From positions 310,001 through 374,000 of the forward strand of contig JAEBDY010000008.1 in assembly GCA_049997955.1 (NCBI GenBank): 64,000 bases of DNA, in the 5' to 3' direction. Each line of letters starts with the position of its first letter. The stretch's first letter is position 1. Both the position numbers and the translations under genes were made by a program. The notes under the pieces are model-generated. The model worked only from the letters and a program-made list of their open reading frames with translations. It did no database searches and was not told the DNA's origin. Source of the DNA: Umezawaea sp049997955. Lineage in GTDB: Bacteria > Actinomycetota > Actinomycetes > Mycobacteriales > Pseudonocardiaceae. Shown here piece by piece: positions 49,818 to 58,774 of the stretch.

Positions 49818-52712
49818 TCAGTCCACGAGCACCGGGTCGAGGTAGCCGAGGAACGACTCGAAGAACGCGGGCAGTCGCACGTCCACGCCCTCGAACAGGG
49901 TGCGGGCGGTCCGCTGGTGCCACCCGGCCTCGGCGTTCCGGCCCTCGGCCAGCAGCGCGCGGGCCACCTGCCGGTGCCCGGCCGCCCGGCCGTACGCGCT
50001 GCCGAGCTGGCTGGTCATCGCGAGCGACGCGCTCGCGTCGGCCAGCGCCGACGCCGGGTTCTCCTGCCGCAGGTGGATCTCCGACCGGCTGAGCAGCGTC
50101 GTCCACTCGTCCTCGCGGTTGCCGACCTCCCGAGCCCGCGCCATGCACTCGTCGAGCAGCAGCAGCGCCCGGTCGTGGTCGCCCAGGTGCCCGTACAGCA
50201 GCCCGAGGTCGGCGACGCAGACGGCGATGCTGTGCGGGGCCGCGTTCTCCCGCGCCAGGTCCAGCGCGTGGCTCGCCAGCGACAGCGCCGTGCCGCCGCG
50301 GCCCGCCAGGTGGTGCGCGCGGGCCAGCACGTGCAGCGTGCCGACCCCCGTTCCCGGCGCGCCGTGCTCGTCCAGGATCGCCAGCGCCCGCTCCAGGTGC
50401 GGCACGGCCTCCTCCGCCAGCCCCATGTAGTTCGTCAGCAGGCCACCGAGGTTCACCAGCACCCGCGCCCGGCCCAGCTCGTCGTCCCCGCACAGCGCCA
50501 GCGCCCGCTCGTACCGCTCGCGGGCCACCGCGTAGCGCCCCGCGACCTGGTCCGCGAACCCCTGCACGACCAGCGCGAGCCGTTCGGTTCCGGGGTCGAG
50601 GCCGTCCTCGGCGACCGTCACGGCGATGCGCCCGGTCTGCGCGATCTCGGCGTGCAGGTCCTGCTTCCACAGGTGTTCCTGCAACGTCAGGGCGATCTCC
50701 AGCGCGAGCGGCCCGCCGTCCGGCCGAGCGGCCGCCTGCGTGGCGGCGACGAGCAGGTTCGGCGTCTCGGCCGCCATCCACGACAGGCACTCCTCGATCC
50801 CGCCGTAGCGCTCCGACGAGCCTTCGGGGTGCGGGATGTCGAGCGGCCTCAGCGTCTTCTGGACCGCGCGGAGCGTGCGGCGGTAGTGGGCCAGCACCCG
50901 CGCCACCGCCGCCGAGCGGTCCTCCGCGGGCTCGTCGCGCTCGGCCTGCTCGATCGCGAACAGCCGGAGCAGGTCGTGCATCCGGTACTCCCCCGGCGCT
51001 TCCACGTCCACGAGCCCGGCGTCCACCAGCGGGTCGATCGCCCGTTCGGCCTGGATCGGGTCGAGTCCGAGCAGCGCCGCGGCGACCGGCAGCCGAAGGG
51101 TCGGCAGCGTCAGCAGTCCCAGCAGCCGGAACGAGTGCGCCGCGACCCGGCCGCGCTCGGACCCGTCGCGGACCAGCTCGTCGTAGCTGAGCCGCACGCT
51201 GGAGCGCACGGCGAGGTCGTCGAACCGCAGCTCGTCCAACCGGTGCCGCTCGTCGTCCAGCCGGGTGGCCAGCGAGGCCAGCGTCCAGTCCGGCCTGCTG
51301 CGCAGTCGCGCGGCCGCGATCCGCAGCGCCAGCGGCAGGTAGCCGCAGCTGCGCGCCACCTCGGCCGCCGCGCACCTGCTCGCCTCGTCGGTGACCAGTC
51401 CGGTCACCGCGCTCAGCAGCGCGATGGCCTCGTTCTCCGGCAACGGGTCCAGCGCGAGGTGCAGACCGTCCAAAGTGGCCAGCACCCGCCTGCTGGTGAC
51501 CAGGATCGCGCTGCCGGGCCCGGCGGGCAGCAGCGGGATCACCTGGCTCGCGTCGATCGCGTTGTCCAGCACCACGAGCACGCGGCGGTCCGCGAGCATC
51601 GACCGGTACAGCGCCGCGGCCTCGGCGGGTTCGGACGGGATCGCCAGTGGCGGTGCGCCGAGCGCGCGCAGGAAGTGCTGGAGCACCTGGGCGGCCTCGA
51701 CGGGTTCACGGCCCGGCGTCGATCCCTGGAGGTCGACGTAGAGCTGGCCGTCGGGGAACCGCTCGGCCGCCAGGTGCGCGACCCGCAGCACCAGCGCGGA
51801 CTTCCCCCGGCCGCCGGGTCCGTGGACAGCGCCCACCACGGGTTCGCGGTCGGCGTGGGACAGCAGGTCGAGCAGCACCTCCCGTTCGCGGTCCCGGTTG
51901 ATGAACACGACGGGGTTGGCGGGCAGCTCCCGAGGTGCGAACCGCTTCTCCTCGATCACGACCGGTGGCGGAGCGGGCACGTCACCGGCCAGCACCGAGG
52001 CGTGCAGCGCCCGCAGTTCCCGACCGGGGTCGAGGCCGAGTTCGTCGGCCAGCAGCCGCTTGCCCTCGGCGAACGCGTTGAGCGCCTCGGCCTGGCGGCC
52101 GGAGTGGTGCAGGGCGAGCATCAGCTGCCCGCGCAGGCGTTCCCGCAGCGGCTGCTGGGCGACCAGCGCCGTCAGCTCCGGCACGAGGTCGCGGTGCCGC
52201 GCGGCCCTCAGGTCCGCGTCGACCCGGTACTCCACGGCGCCCAGCCGTTCCTCCTCCAGCGCCTCGCTCAGCCGCCCGCCCCGGCCAGCGTGGCGCAGGT
52301 CCGGCACGGCGCCGCCGCGCCACAGGCCCAGTGCCTCGCGCAGCAGGTCGCCCGCCACCACCGGGTCGGTGGCAGCGGTCGCGCGGCGCACGAGGTCGCG
52401 GAACACCTCCAGGTCGAGGGCGCCCGGCGGGATGTCCAGCCGGTAGCCCTGCCGCGACCCGGTCAGCACCACTCCGGGTCTCCCCGCCAGCAGCCTGCGC
52501 AACTGGGACACGTAGACCTGCACGACCTTGCGGCCGCTCGCGGGCGGTTCGTCCTCCCACAGCACGGCCAGCAGGCTCTCCACCGAAACGACCTGCCCCG
52601 CGCTGAGCAGCAGGCTGGTCAACAGCCTGCGCTGCTGCGGTGCGGCTATTTCGAGCGCGCACTCGTCACAACGCACTTCCAACGGACCCAGAACACCGAA
52701 CGACCAGCTCAC
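49818..52712 (-). CDS. AfsR-like SARP / NB-ARC / TPR regulator
   Basis: About 964 residues. Residues 1-95 are a SARP winged helix (FGVLGPLEVRCDECALEIAA, VESLLAVLWEDEPP, VVQVYVSQLRRLL) and 95-240 a BTAD. Residues 285-560 are an NB-ARC/STAND ATPase with P-loop HGPGGRGKSALVLRVA near 299, Walker B RVLVVLDNA and the GSAILVTSRR and GYLPLALRIAAARL (GxP) motifs. The C-terminal 350 residues are tetratricopeptide repeats. There is no LuxR domain, unlike the two giants at 25574 and 30674. GTG 52712 or ATG 52742 may start it. In Streptomyces AfsR links kinase signals to secondary metabolism; no kinase is adjacent here. Confidence 0.92.
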   Translation of the reverse strand: MSWSFGVLGPLEVRCDECALEIAAPQQRRLLTSLLLSAGQVVSVESLLAVLWEDEPPASGRKVVQVYVSQLRRLLAGRPGVVLTGSRQGYRLDIPPGALDLEVFRDLVRRATAATDPVVAGDLLREALGLWRGGAVPDLRHAGRGGRLSEALEEERLGAVEYRVDADLRAARHRDLVPELTALVAQQPLRERLRGQLMLALHHSGRQAEALNAFAEGKRLLADELGLDPGRELRALHASVLAGDVPAPPPVVIEEKRFAPRELPANPVVFINRDREREVLLDLLSHADREPVVGAVHGPGGRGKSALVLRVAHLAAERFPDGQLYVDLQGSTPGREPVEAAQVLQHFLRALGAPPLAIPSEPAEAAALYRSMLADRRVLVVLDNAIDASQVIPLLPAGPGSAILVTSRRVLATLDGLHLALDPLPENEAIALLSAVTGLVTDEASRCAAAEVARSCGYLPLALRIAAARLRSRPDWTLASLATRLDDERHRLDELRFDDLAVRSSVRLSYDELVRDGSERGRVAAHSFRLLGLLTLPTLRLPVAAALLGLDPIQAERAIDPLVDAGLVDVEAPGEYRMHDLLRLFAIEQAERDEPAEDRSAAVARVLAHYRRTLRAVQKTLRPLDIPHPEGSSERYGGIEECLSWMAAETPNLLVAATQAAARPDGGPLALEIALTLQEHLWKQDLHAEIAQTGRIAVTVAEDGLDPGTERLALVVQGFADQVAGRYAVARERYERALALCGDDELGRARVLVNLGGLLTNYMGLAEEAVPHLERALAILDEHGAPGTGVGTLHVLARAHHLAGRGGTALSLASHALDLARENAAPHSIAVCVADLGLLYGHLGDHDRALLLLDECMARAREVGNREDEWTTLLSRSEIHLRQENPASALADASASLAMTSQLGSAYGRAAGHRQVARALLAEGRNAEAGWHQRTARTLFEGVDVRLPAFFESFLGYLDPVLVD

Positions 52713-52885
52713 CCATCCACCAGACACGCGTCGGCCGACCATGGTCAACAGCGACTGACCGCACTTCGCCGTGGTGGTGACGTCTGCGGGCACAGCGAAG
52801 TCGCCCCGGTCAGCTGATCGCCGACAATAACAGTTCGACCGAATCACGCATCAGCAATTGAATTGTGCACGAATCACAAGAATTA

Positions 52886-52942
52886 CGAAGTGGACAAGCG
52901 ACCAAAGGGGTCGCCTTCTTCACATGGCCGCGAAGTGGACAA
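52886..52942. promoter_or_regulatory. Direct repeat CGAAGTGGACAA x2 flanking a hairpin
   Basis: CGAAGTGGACAA occurs at 52886-52897 and 52931-52942, identical, 45 bp apart, in the AT-richer gap between the sulfatase gene's end and the AfsR-like gene's start. Either could be a binding site for the AfsR-like protein. A small hairpin lies between them. Confidence 0.45.
52898..52914 (-). terminator. Short hairpin terminator of the sulfatase-family gene
   Basis: GCGACC (52898-52903) and GGTCGC (52909-52914) with a 5-base loop, 33 bases past the stop on the minus strand. It is a weaker structure than others in the window. Confidence 0.5.
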
Positions 52943-52946
52943 TGCG

Positions 52947-54635
52947 TTAATGCCCGGATGAGGTCGGCGTTAGGGGCGGGGTCACCGAGCTGAAGGCAGT
53001 CAGGAACCTGTCGCGGAACGCGTCCATCCGCCACACCGGGGCACGGGCGCCGGGCTTGAGGCCGTCGTCCCAGCCCCAGCTCGCGATCCGGTCCAGCACG
53101 GCGGGGTCCTTGGCGATGACGGTGATCGGCACGTCCCGGCCCGCGTCGGCTCCGGTGACGACCTGGGCGGGCTGGTGGTCGCCCAGGAAGACGAGCACCA
53201 GGTCGTCGTCGCCGTGGTTCCGCACGTAGGAGATCAGGGTGCTCAACGAGTACTCGACGGATTTCACGTAATCGGCCCGGACGCTTGCGGGCTCGCGGCC
53301 GAAAATGGCTTCCGGCGGTTCGTTGCCGGAGACCATGGAGTTGTACGTCGACCCGTCGCCGACGTCCTTCCAATCGATCTTCTCCGGGATCGGCGTCCAC
53401 GGCGCGTGGCTGGACAGCAGCGGGATCGCCGCCATCACCGGCGCGTGGCCGGGCGTGGAGCGCTCGCGCTGCTGGAACGCGGACAGCGTGTACTGGTCGG
53501 GCATGGTGGCGTAGCCGAAGCGCGGGCCGCGGTAGCCGAGGTCGCCGCTCGCGTGGATCTGCTCGTAGTCGAAGTACTCGCCTTCCGGCCACGCCTGCGT
53601 GATCCCCGGCATGACGCCGACCGACCGCCAGTCCGCGCGCGTGAACGCGCCGGGCAGGCTGAGGCGGTCGCTGGCGACCAGCGTTCGGTACCGCTGCTGG
53701 TTGTCGATCCACAGCCCGGACAGCATCGTCGCCTGGGCCAGCCAACTGCCCCCGCCCGCGGTCGGGGAGGTCAGGAAGGCGCTGCGGGACGCGAACCCGG
53801 CCGCGCGCAGTTCGGCGCTCCCGGCGTCGAGCACCGCGGTGACCCGCGGCGAGATCTCCGGGTTCTCCACGGCGTCCCGGCCGTAGCTCTCGACGAACGC
53901 GAGCACGACGTCCTTGCCGCGCAACGCGGTCAGCAGGTCCGAGCCGGGGGTGTCGCGGAAGGCGTCCACGGAGGCCTCCCGCGCGAACGCCTCGCGGTCG
54001 TTCAGCCCCGCCTTCACCGCGCGCGCGTGGTCGCGGACGAAAGCCGTCGCGCCGCCGGTGGAGATCGGCACACCGGGCACGGCGAGGGTGATCCAGGCGA
54101 CCGCCAGCAGGGCGACCGCGCGGGTCGACGCGGTGCGGTGACCGGCCACGACGCGGGTGAGGCGCAGGACCGACAGGGTCATCAGGACGATCAACCCGAC
54201 GACCAGCGCGATCGCGCCGACCACTACGCCGATCGACGCGACCCGGCCGACCGTCACGTCGACGTAGTCGACCGCGGGCCCGAGCAGCGGCCAGTCCAGC
54301 ACCAGGTCGAACGGCCGGTAGAGCACGGCGTCGAAGCCGATGTCCATGATCTTCACCACGAACAGCAGACCCAGCCCGGCGCCTCCGACCGCCGCCGCGA
54401 TCCGGCGCGCCCTCGGTGGCAGGACGAGCACCAGCACCACGCCGAGCAGGCCTTCCACCGGGATGCGCAGGAAAGCGCCGGGGCTGAAGCGTTCGAGGTC
54501 GGCGGGCGCGACGAGCGCCACCAGCACGAGCAGCCCGGCCAGCACGGTGGTCACGCGGGCCGTGACCCGCCGCCATCCGCCCGCCGGAGTCGCCCGCTCC
54601 GCGGTGGACCGCCGCGACCGCGTGATGACCGACAT
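52947..54635 (-). CDS. Membrane sulfatase-superfamily enzyme (LtaS/phosphoglycerol-transferase-like)
   Basis: A 562-residue protein. The first 195 residues hold about four or five transmembrane segments (VTTVLAGLLVLVALVAP, GLLGVVLVLVLPP, GLGLLFVVKIMDI, GVVVGAIALVVGLIVLM). The rest is an extracellular alkaline-phosphatase-superfamily domain: VVLAFVESYGRDAVEN is the metal-binding start, PTAGGGSWLAQATMLSG fits the nucleophile region, and LVLVFLGDHQPAQVV is the conserved metal-binding Gly-Asp-His. The family includes LTA synthases, phosphoethanolamine transferases and arylsulfatases. ATG 54635 follows a G-rich leader. It is divergent from the reductase gene at 54755. A role in decorating a wall or lipid polymer is likely but not proven. 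Confidence 0.82.
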   Translation of the reverse strand: MSVITRSRRSTAERATPAGGWRRVTARVTTVLAGLLVLVALVAPADLERFSPGAFLRIPVEGLLGVVLVLVLPPRARRIAAAVGGAGLGLLFVVKIMDIGFDAVLYRPFDLVLDWPLLGPAVDYVDVTVGRVASIGVVVGAIALVVGLIVLMTLSVLRLTRVVAGHRTASTRAVALLAVAWITLAVPGVPISTGGATAFVRDHARAVKAGLNDREAFAREASVDAFRDTPGSDLLTALRGKDVVLAFVESYGRDAVENPEISPRVTAVLDAGSAELRAAGFASRSAFLTSPTAGGGSWLAQATMLSGLWIDNQQRYRTLVASDRLSLPGAFTRADWRSVGVMPGITQAWPEGEYFDYEQIHASGDLGYRGPRFGYATMPDQYTLSAFQQRERSTPGHAPVMAAIPLLSSHAPWTPIPEKIDWKDVGDGSTYNSMVSGNEPPEAIFGREPASVRADYVKSVEYSLSTLISYVRNHGDDDLVLVFLGDHQPAQVVTGADAGRDVPITVIAKDPAVLDRIASWGWDDGLKPGARAPVWRMDAFRDRFLTAFSSVTPPLTPTSSGH

Positions 54636-54754
54636 TCCCCGAACCCCCCGGATGAGCAGCGGACCGCCGTGTCGCGGCACTGGTTGGAGTAACGCGAACC
54701 ACTCGCGGAAGGTTCAGTCGCCCGCGAACCCGGCCGCTCGGTACGGTGAGCGGT

Positions 54755-55426
54755 GTGACCCGCCCGCACGTCCTGCTCAGCGTCGCCGTCAGCGTGGACG
54801 GCCACATCGACGACCGGAGCGGCCACCGGTTCCCACTGTCCAATGCGGACGACTTCGACCACGTGGACCGGATCCGCGCCGAATCGGGCGCGATCCTCGT
54901 CGGCGCCGGAACGCTGCGCGCCGACAATCCCCGACTGCTGGTCAACAGCCCGGAACGGCGAGCCGCTCGCATCGCGGCCGGAGAACCCGAGCACCCGTTG
55001 AAGGTCACCGTCTCGCACACCGGCGACCTGGACCCCGAGCTGAAGTTCTGGCACCACGGCGGGGACAAGCTCGTCTACAGCAGCGACGCGGGAGCCGAAA
55101 GGGCTTCCGCGGCGCTCGGCGACCTCGCGCACGTCGTGGCGCTCGGTTCGGCGATCGACTTCGGCGCCCTGCTGGACGATCTCGGCGGCCGCGGGGTCGA
55201 GCGCCTCATGGTCGAGGGCGGGGAGCGCGTCCACACCGCGTTCCTGGCCGCCGGCCTGGCCGACGAGATCCGCATGGCCGTCGCCCCGATGCTGATCGGG
55301 CAGGCGGCGGCTCCGCGCTTCCTGGGCCCCGCCGAGTTCCCCGGCGGGCCCGCGCACCGCTTCCACCTGGAGGAGGTGGTGAAGCTCGGCGACGTCGCCG
55401 TGCTGCGCTACTTCCCCAAGCGCTGA
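54755..55426 (+). CDS. Stand-alone RibD C-terminal-domain reductase (ArfC-like)
   Basis: A 223-residue protein consisting only of the RibD reductase/dihydrofolate-reductase-like domain, without the deaminase half of bifunctional RibD. Motifs: LLSVAVSVDGHIDD, ESGAILVGAGTLRADNPRLL (NADPH site), RLMVEGGERVHTAFLAAGLA and DEIRMAVAPMLIG. In archaea and fungi such proteins reduce the ribosyl group of 2,5-diamino-6-ribosylaminopyrimidinone phosphate before deamination. GTG 54755 or 54746 is the start. It is the leftmost gene of the proposed pyrimidine/pterin locus and only 6 bases from the convergent CDP-alcohol transferase stop. Confidence 0.88.
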   Translation: MTRPHVLLSVAVSVDGHIDDRSGHRFPLSNADDFDHVDRIRAESGAILVGAGTLRADNPRLLVNSPERRAARIAAGEPEHPLKVTVSHTGDLDPELKFWHHGGDKLVYSSDAGAERASAALGDLAHVVALGSAIDFGALLDDLGGRGVERLMVEGGERVHTAFLAAGLADEIRMAVAPMLIGQAAAPRFLGPAEFPGGPAHRFHLEEVVKLGDVAVLRYFPKR

Positions 55427-55432
55427 GCCTCC

Positions 55433-56176
55433 TCAAGCGCGCAGGAATCCGGGCACCACGACCGGCGCGGGTGCGACGCGGTGGCGGAACAGCCACGCGG
55501 TGTCCCGGCCGAACGACCACACCAGCGTCGCCAGCGCGACCCCGGCCAGGTACCCGGAGAACGGCACGAGGCCGGACGCGGCGATCACCAGCAGGACGCC
55601 CTGGATCGCCGCCACGGTCTTGCGGGCGTAGCTCGGCGGCAGGTCGGCGCGCAGCCAGTGCAACGCCCAGGACGCCGCCACGAACACGTAGCGCATGGCG
55701 CCGATCGCCAGCACCCACGGTCCGAACGAGAACGCCACGTGCGCGCTGAGCACCAGGATGAGGAAGGCGTCGACCTCCATGTCGAACCGCGCGCCCAGCG
55801 CGGACGACGTGCCGGTGCGCCGGGCGACCTGACCGTCCACGAAGTCGAGGGACAGCGCCACGGCGGTGAACGCCACCACCATCGCCGTGGGCACCCCCTC
55901 TCCCACGCGGTCGACCACGATCGCGGTCACGGAGCCGACGAGCACGCCCCGGCCGAGGGTGACCCGGTCGGCCGGGCCCAGAGCCGTTCCCGTGCGCTGC
56001 AGCGCGTAGCCGAGCACGGACCAGGTCGCGAGCGCGTACGCGATGCCCGTGAGCCAGCCCAGGGGGCCGAGCCCGACAGTGCGCTCGACGAAGGCGAGCA
56101 GGATGATCTGCGCACCGGCCCACGCCGCGTGCTCGGGTACGGCGGACGCCGTCTTGGTGTGCTGAAGTGTGGTCAT
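55433..56176 (-). CDS. CDP-alcohol phosphatidyltransferase
   Basis: A 247-residue membrane enzyme that joins a CDP-activated alcohol to another alcohol with release of CMP. The signature DGx2ARx8Gx3Dx3D is intact as DGQVARRTGTSSALGARFDM followed by EVD. About six transmembrane segments surround it. ATG 56176 has an AAAGGGG leader. It is divergent from the MDR gene and would share its promoter region (56177-56220). Substrates cannot be told from sequence. Its presence next to nucleotide-type biosynthetic genes suggests lipid or polyol-phosphate linkage of the product (inference). Confidence 0.88.
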   Translation of the reverse strand: MTTLQHTKTASAVPEHAAWAGAQIILLAFVERTVGLGPLGWLTGIAYALATWSVLGYALQRTGTALGPADRVTLGRGVLVGSVTAIVVDRVGEGVPTAMVVAFTAVALSLDFVDGQVARRTGTSSALGARFDMEVDAFLILVLSAHVAFSFGPWVLAIGAMRYVFVAASWALHWLRADLPPSYARKTVAAIQGVLLVIAASGLVPFSGYLAGVALATLVWSFGRDTAWLFRHRVAPAPVVVPGFLRA

Positions 56177-56220
56177 CGTGCCCCTTTGCAGTGGGCCCCG
56201 TTTTTCTCGGAGGTTCTTGG

Positions 56221-57210
56221 ATGACACGCGCAGCGAGGGCACTTTGGTTCACCTCGAACGGAAAAAGTGAGATCCGACCTGTCGGGCTCGCCGCTCCCGA
56301 AACCGGTGAAGTGCTCGTCCGCACGCTCTACTCGGGAGTCAGCCGCGGCACCGAGACGCTCGTGCTGCGCGGCGGCGTTCCCGAGAACCAGCACGGCGTG
56401 ATGCGCGCCCCCTTCCAGGACGGCGATTTCCCGTGGCCGGTGAAGTACGGGTACCTCAACGTGGGCGTGGTCGAAACCGGTCCGCCGGACCTGGTGGGCC
56501 GCACGGTTTTCTGCCTCTATCCACACCAGACGCACTACGTGGTGCCCGTCAGCGCCGTCACACCGGTACCGGACGCAGTGCCCGCGGCGCGTGCCGTGCT
56601 GGCCGGGACGGTGGAGACGGCGGTGAACGCGCTGTGGGACGCGGCCCCGCTGATCGGCGACCGGATCGCCGTCGTCGGCGGTGGGATGGTCGGGTGCAGC
56701 GTCGCCGCGGTGCTGGCGAGGTTCCCCGGAGCCAGGGTCCAACTGGTGGACACCGATCCCACGCGCGCGGCCGTGGCCGCCGCGCTCGGCGTGGACTTCG
56801 CGCTGCCGCAGGACGCCGAGGCGGACCGCGACCTGGTGGTGCACGCCAGCGCGACGGAGCAGGGCCTGGCTCGGTCGTTGGAACTGCTCGTGCCGGAGGG
56901 CCGGGTCATCGAGCTGAGCTGGTACGGGGACCGGCGCATCAGCGTGCCGTTCGGCGAGTTCTTCCACTCCCGCAGGCTCACCGTGCGCAGCAGCCAGGTC
57001 GGCGCGATCGGCCGTCCCGACCGGACGTACGCGCAGCGACTGGCACTGGCGCTGGACCTGCTGGCCGATCCCGCGTTCGACGCGCTCATCACCGGCGAGA
57101 GCCCGTTCGACGAGCTGCCGGACGTGCTGCCGAAGCTGGCGGACGGCGGAATTCCGGCGCTGTGCCACCGGATTGACTACCGTGCGGCCCATGCACCTGG
57201 TTCCGCTTGA
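56221..57210 (+). CDS. Zinc-ligand-less MDR oxidoreductase (BchC-like)
   Basis: A 329-residue medium-chain dehydrogenase. The N-terminal GroES-like domain reads LVRTLYSGVSRGTETLVLRG, where the catalytic zinc Cys of alcohol dehydrogenases is Ser and the following GHE motif is absent, as in the BchC group. The Rossmann motif is RIAVVGGGMVGCSVAAVLA near 155, with acidic Asp in QLVDTDPTR, favouring NAD. GELSWYGDR-type ELSWYGDRRISVPFGEFF follows. CTCGGAGG lies before ATG 56221. The stop lies 20 bases inside the next gene. It probably oxidises or reduces a carbinol on the product. Confidence 0.82.
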   Translation: MTRAARALWFTSNGKSEIRPVGLAAPETGEVLVRTLYSGVSRGTETLVLRGGVPENQHGVMRAPFQDGDFPWPVKYGYLNVGVVETGPPDLVGRTVFCLYPHQTHYVVPVSAVTPVPDAVPAARAVLAGTVETAVNALWDAAPLIGDRIAVVGGGMVGCSVAAVLARFPGARVQLVDTDPTRAAVAAALGVDFALPQDAEADRDLVVHASATEQGLARSLELLVPEGRVIELSWYGDRRISVPFGEFFHSRRLTVRSSQVGAIGRPDRTYAQRLALALDLLADPAFDALITGESPFDELPDVLPKLADGGIPALCHRIDYRAAHAPGSA

Positions 57211-57886
57211 CACCACCGCCGACGTCCGGGAGCGCGCCGCGACCGTGGCCGTCCTGCCCATCGGCAGCCACGAGCAGCACGGCGCCTACCTGCCGCTGGC
57301 GACCGACACCGTCATCGCGTGCACGATCGCGCGCGCCATCGCGGACACGCACCTCGTGCAACTGCTGCCACCGTTGACGATCACGTGCTCGCAGGAGCAC
57401 GCGGCGTGGCCCGGCACGGTCAGCATCTCGGCCCGCACGCTGGTCGCGGTGGTCCAGGACGTCGCTGACTCGCTGCGCCGGTCCGGCGTGCGGAACCTGG
57501 TGCTGGTCAACGGGCACGGCGGCAACTACGTGCTGTCCAACATCGTCCAGGAGTCGGCGGGAATGGCGCTGTTCCCCGGGATCCAGGACTGGAACGCCGC
57601 CCGGGAGGCCGCCGGGATCGAGACTTCCGCGGACAGCGACATGCACGCGGGCGAACTGGAGACGTCGATCCTGCTGCACGCGCACCCGGACCTGGTGCGG
57701 CCCGGCTACGAGACGAGCGACCACCTCGCGGACGACCGGCGGCACATGCTGACGCTCGGTCTCGCGCCGTACACGGAATCGGGTGTGGTCGGCCGTCCGT
57801 CGCTGGCCTCAGCCCGCAAGGGCGAGGCCCTGCTCGCGGGGCTGACCGAGGCGTTCGGGCAGTACGTCGAGGTCCTCGACGCGTGA
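57191..57886 (+). CDS. Creatininase-family amidohydrolase (ArfB/MftE-like)
   Basis: A 231-residue metal hydrolase. The metal set of the family is present: VLPIGSHEQHGAYLPLATD gives Glu28, His30 and Asp39, LVNGHGGNY gives His109 and MHAGELETS gives His152 and Glu155. Relatives cleave creatinine (CrnA), the mycofactocin precursor (MftE) and, in archaea, the formamide of FAPy nucleotide (ArfB). With a GTP-cyclohydrolase-II variant nearby the ArfB reaction is the best guess. ATG 57191 overlaps the MDR gene by 20 bases; GTG 57182 is an alternative. Its 3' end overlaps the convergent membrane gene by 78 bases. Confidence 0.88.
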   Translation: MHLVPLDTTADVRERAATVAVLPIGSHEQHGAYLPLATDTVIACTIARAIADTHLVQLLPPLTITCSQEHAAWPGTVSISARTLVAVVQDVADSLRRSGVRNLVLVNGHGGNYVLSNIVQESAGMALFPGIQDWNAAREAAGIETSADSDMHAGELETSILLHAHPDLVRPGYETSDHLADDRRHMLTLGLAPYTESGVVGRPSLASARKGEALLAGLTEAFGQYVEVLDA

Positions 57887-58774
57887 GACGCGGCCGCGGA
57901 ACAGCACCAGCACACCAGGCAGCGCGGCGACCATGGCCAGGACCCCGTAGACGACGCCGGTCGTGAGCCCCTGCGCGGCGCCCAGGCCCGCCGCGCCGAA
58001 CGCCACGGCCAGGAACGCCTCGCGGGGGCCGAAGCCGCCGATGTTCACCGGGAGCCCCATCACCAGCAGGGCCAGCACGATCAGCGGCACGAGCTGCGCG
58101 GCGGACGCCGACGACCCGGCGGCCTCGGCGGCGACCAGGAACAGGGCGACGTGCCCGGCCAGGGTCGCCGCGGACAGCAGCACCACCCTGGGCAGGGCGT
58201 GCCGGGAGAGCAGGCCCACCCGCGCGTCCACCCAGGTCGTGGCCAACGCGCGGCGCACCTTCGGCGACCGCCCGGCGAGCACGGCCACGGCGGCGAGCAC
58301 CGCGAGAACGATCACGAGAACACCGGCGTCTGGCACGAGGTCGACGGCGAGGACGGGCTGCGTGAGCAGCACGACGACACCGACGGAGATCAGCACCGCC
58401 TGGCCCGCGAACCGCTCGAACACCACCGCGCGCACCCCGCGACCCACGTCACCGGACTGCTTGCCGTGGTTGACCGCGCGGTCGACGTCGCCGAGCACCC
58501 CCGCGGGCAGCACCGAGTTGAGCAGCAGCCCGCGGTAGTAGTCCGACACCGCCGTGCCGAGCGCGAGCGGCAGGCCGAGCGCGCGGGCGATGACCACCCA
58601 GCGCCACGCGCTGAGCACGGTGGTCAGCAACCCGATGCCGAGCGCCGCGAGCACGGTCCAGCCGTCGACGGCGCGCAGCCCGTCCAGGAACGCGTCGGTG
58701 CCGAGCCGCACACCCAGTGCGACCAGGATGCCGACGGCGAGGACCAGGCGCAGCCACGGCCAGCAGCGGCGCAT
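57809..58774 (-). CDS. LPG-synthase-TM-like (UPF0104/YbhN) membrane protein
   Basis: A 321-residue polytopic protein with about eight transmembrane segments. The family pattern is visible: WRWVVIARALGLPLALGTAV, SDYYRGLLLNSVLPAGVLGDV, then VVFERFAGQAVLI and the C-terminal LPVNIGGFGPREAFLAVAF. Only the membrane half of MprF is related; there is no lysyl-transferase domain. Such proteins often sit with glycosyltransferases and are thought to flip or bind lipids or isoprenoid-linked products. It is the last gene of a four-gene minus operon (60988 to 57809); ATG 58774 shares a base with the methyltransferase stop. The 78-bp tail overlap with the creatininase gene is unusually long. Confidence 0.85.
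   Translation of the reverse strand: MRRCWPWLRLVLAVGILVALGVRLGTDAFLDGLRAVDGWTVLAALGIGLLTTVLSAWRWVVIARALGLPLALGTAVSDYYRGLLLNSVLPAGVLGDVDRAVNHGKQSGDVGRGVRAVVFERFAGQAVLISVGVVVLLTQPVLAVDLVPDAGVLVIVLAVLAAVAVLAGRSPKVRRALATTWVDARVGLLSRHALPRVVLLSAATLAGHVALFLVAAEAAGSSASAAQLVPLIVLALLVMGLPVNIGGFGPREAFLAVAFGAAGLGAAQGLTTGVVYGVLAMVAALPGVLVLFRGRVSRVEDLDVLPERLGQPREQGLALAG

Noticed and set aside
56221..57210. Ordinary zinc alcohol dehydrogenase
   Set aside because: The catalytic zinc Cys is Ser and the GHE motif is missing.
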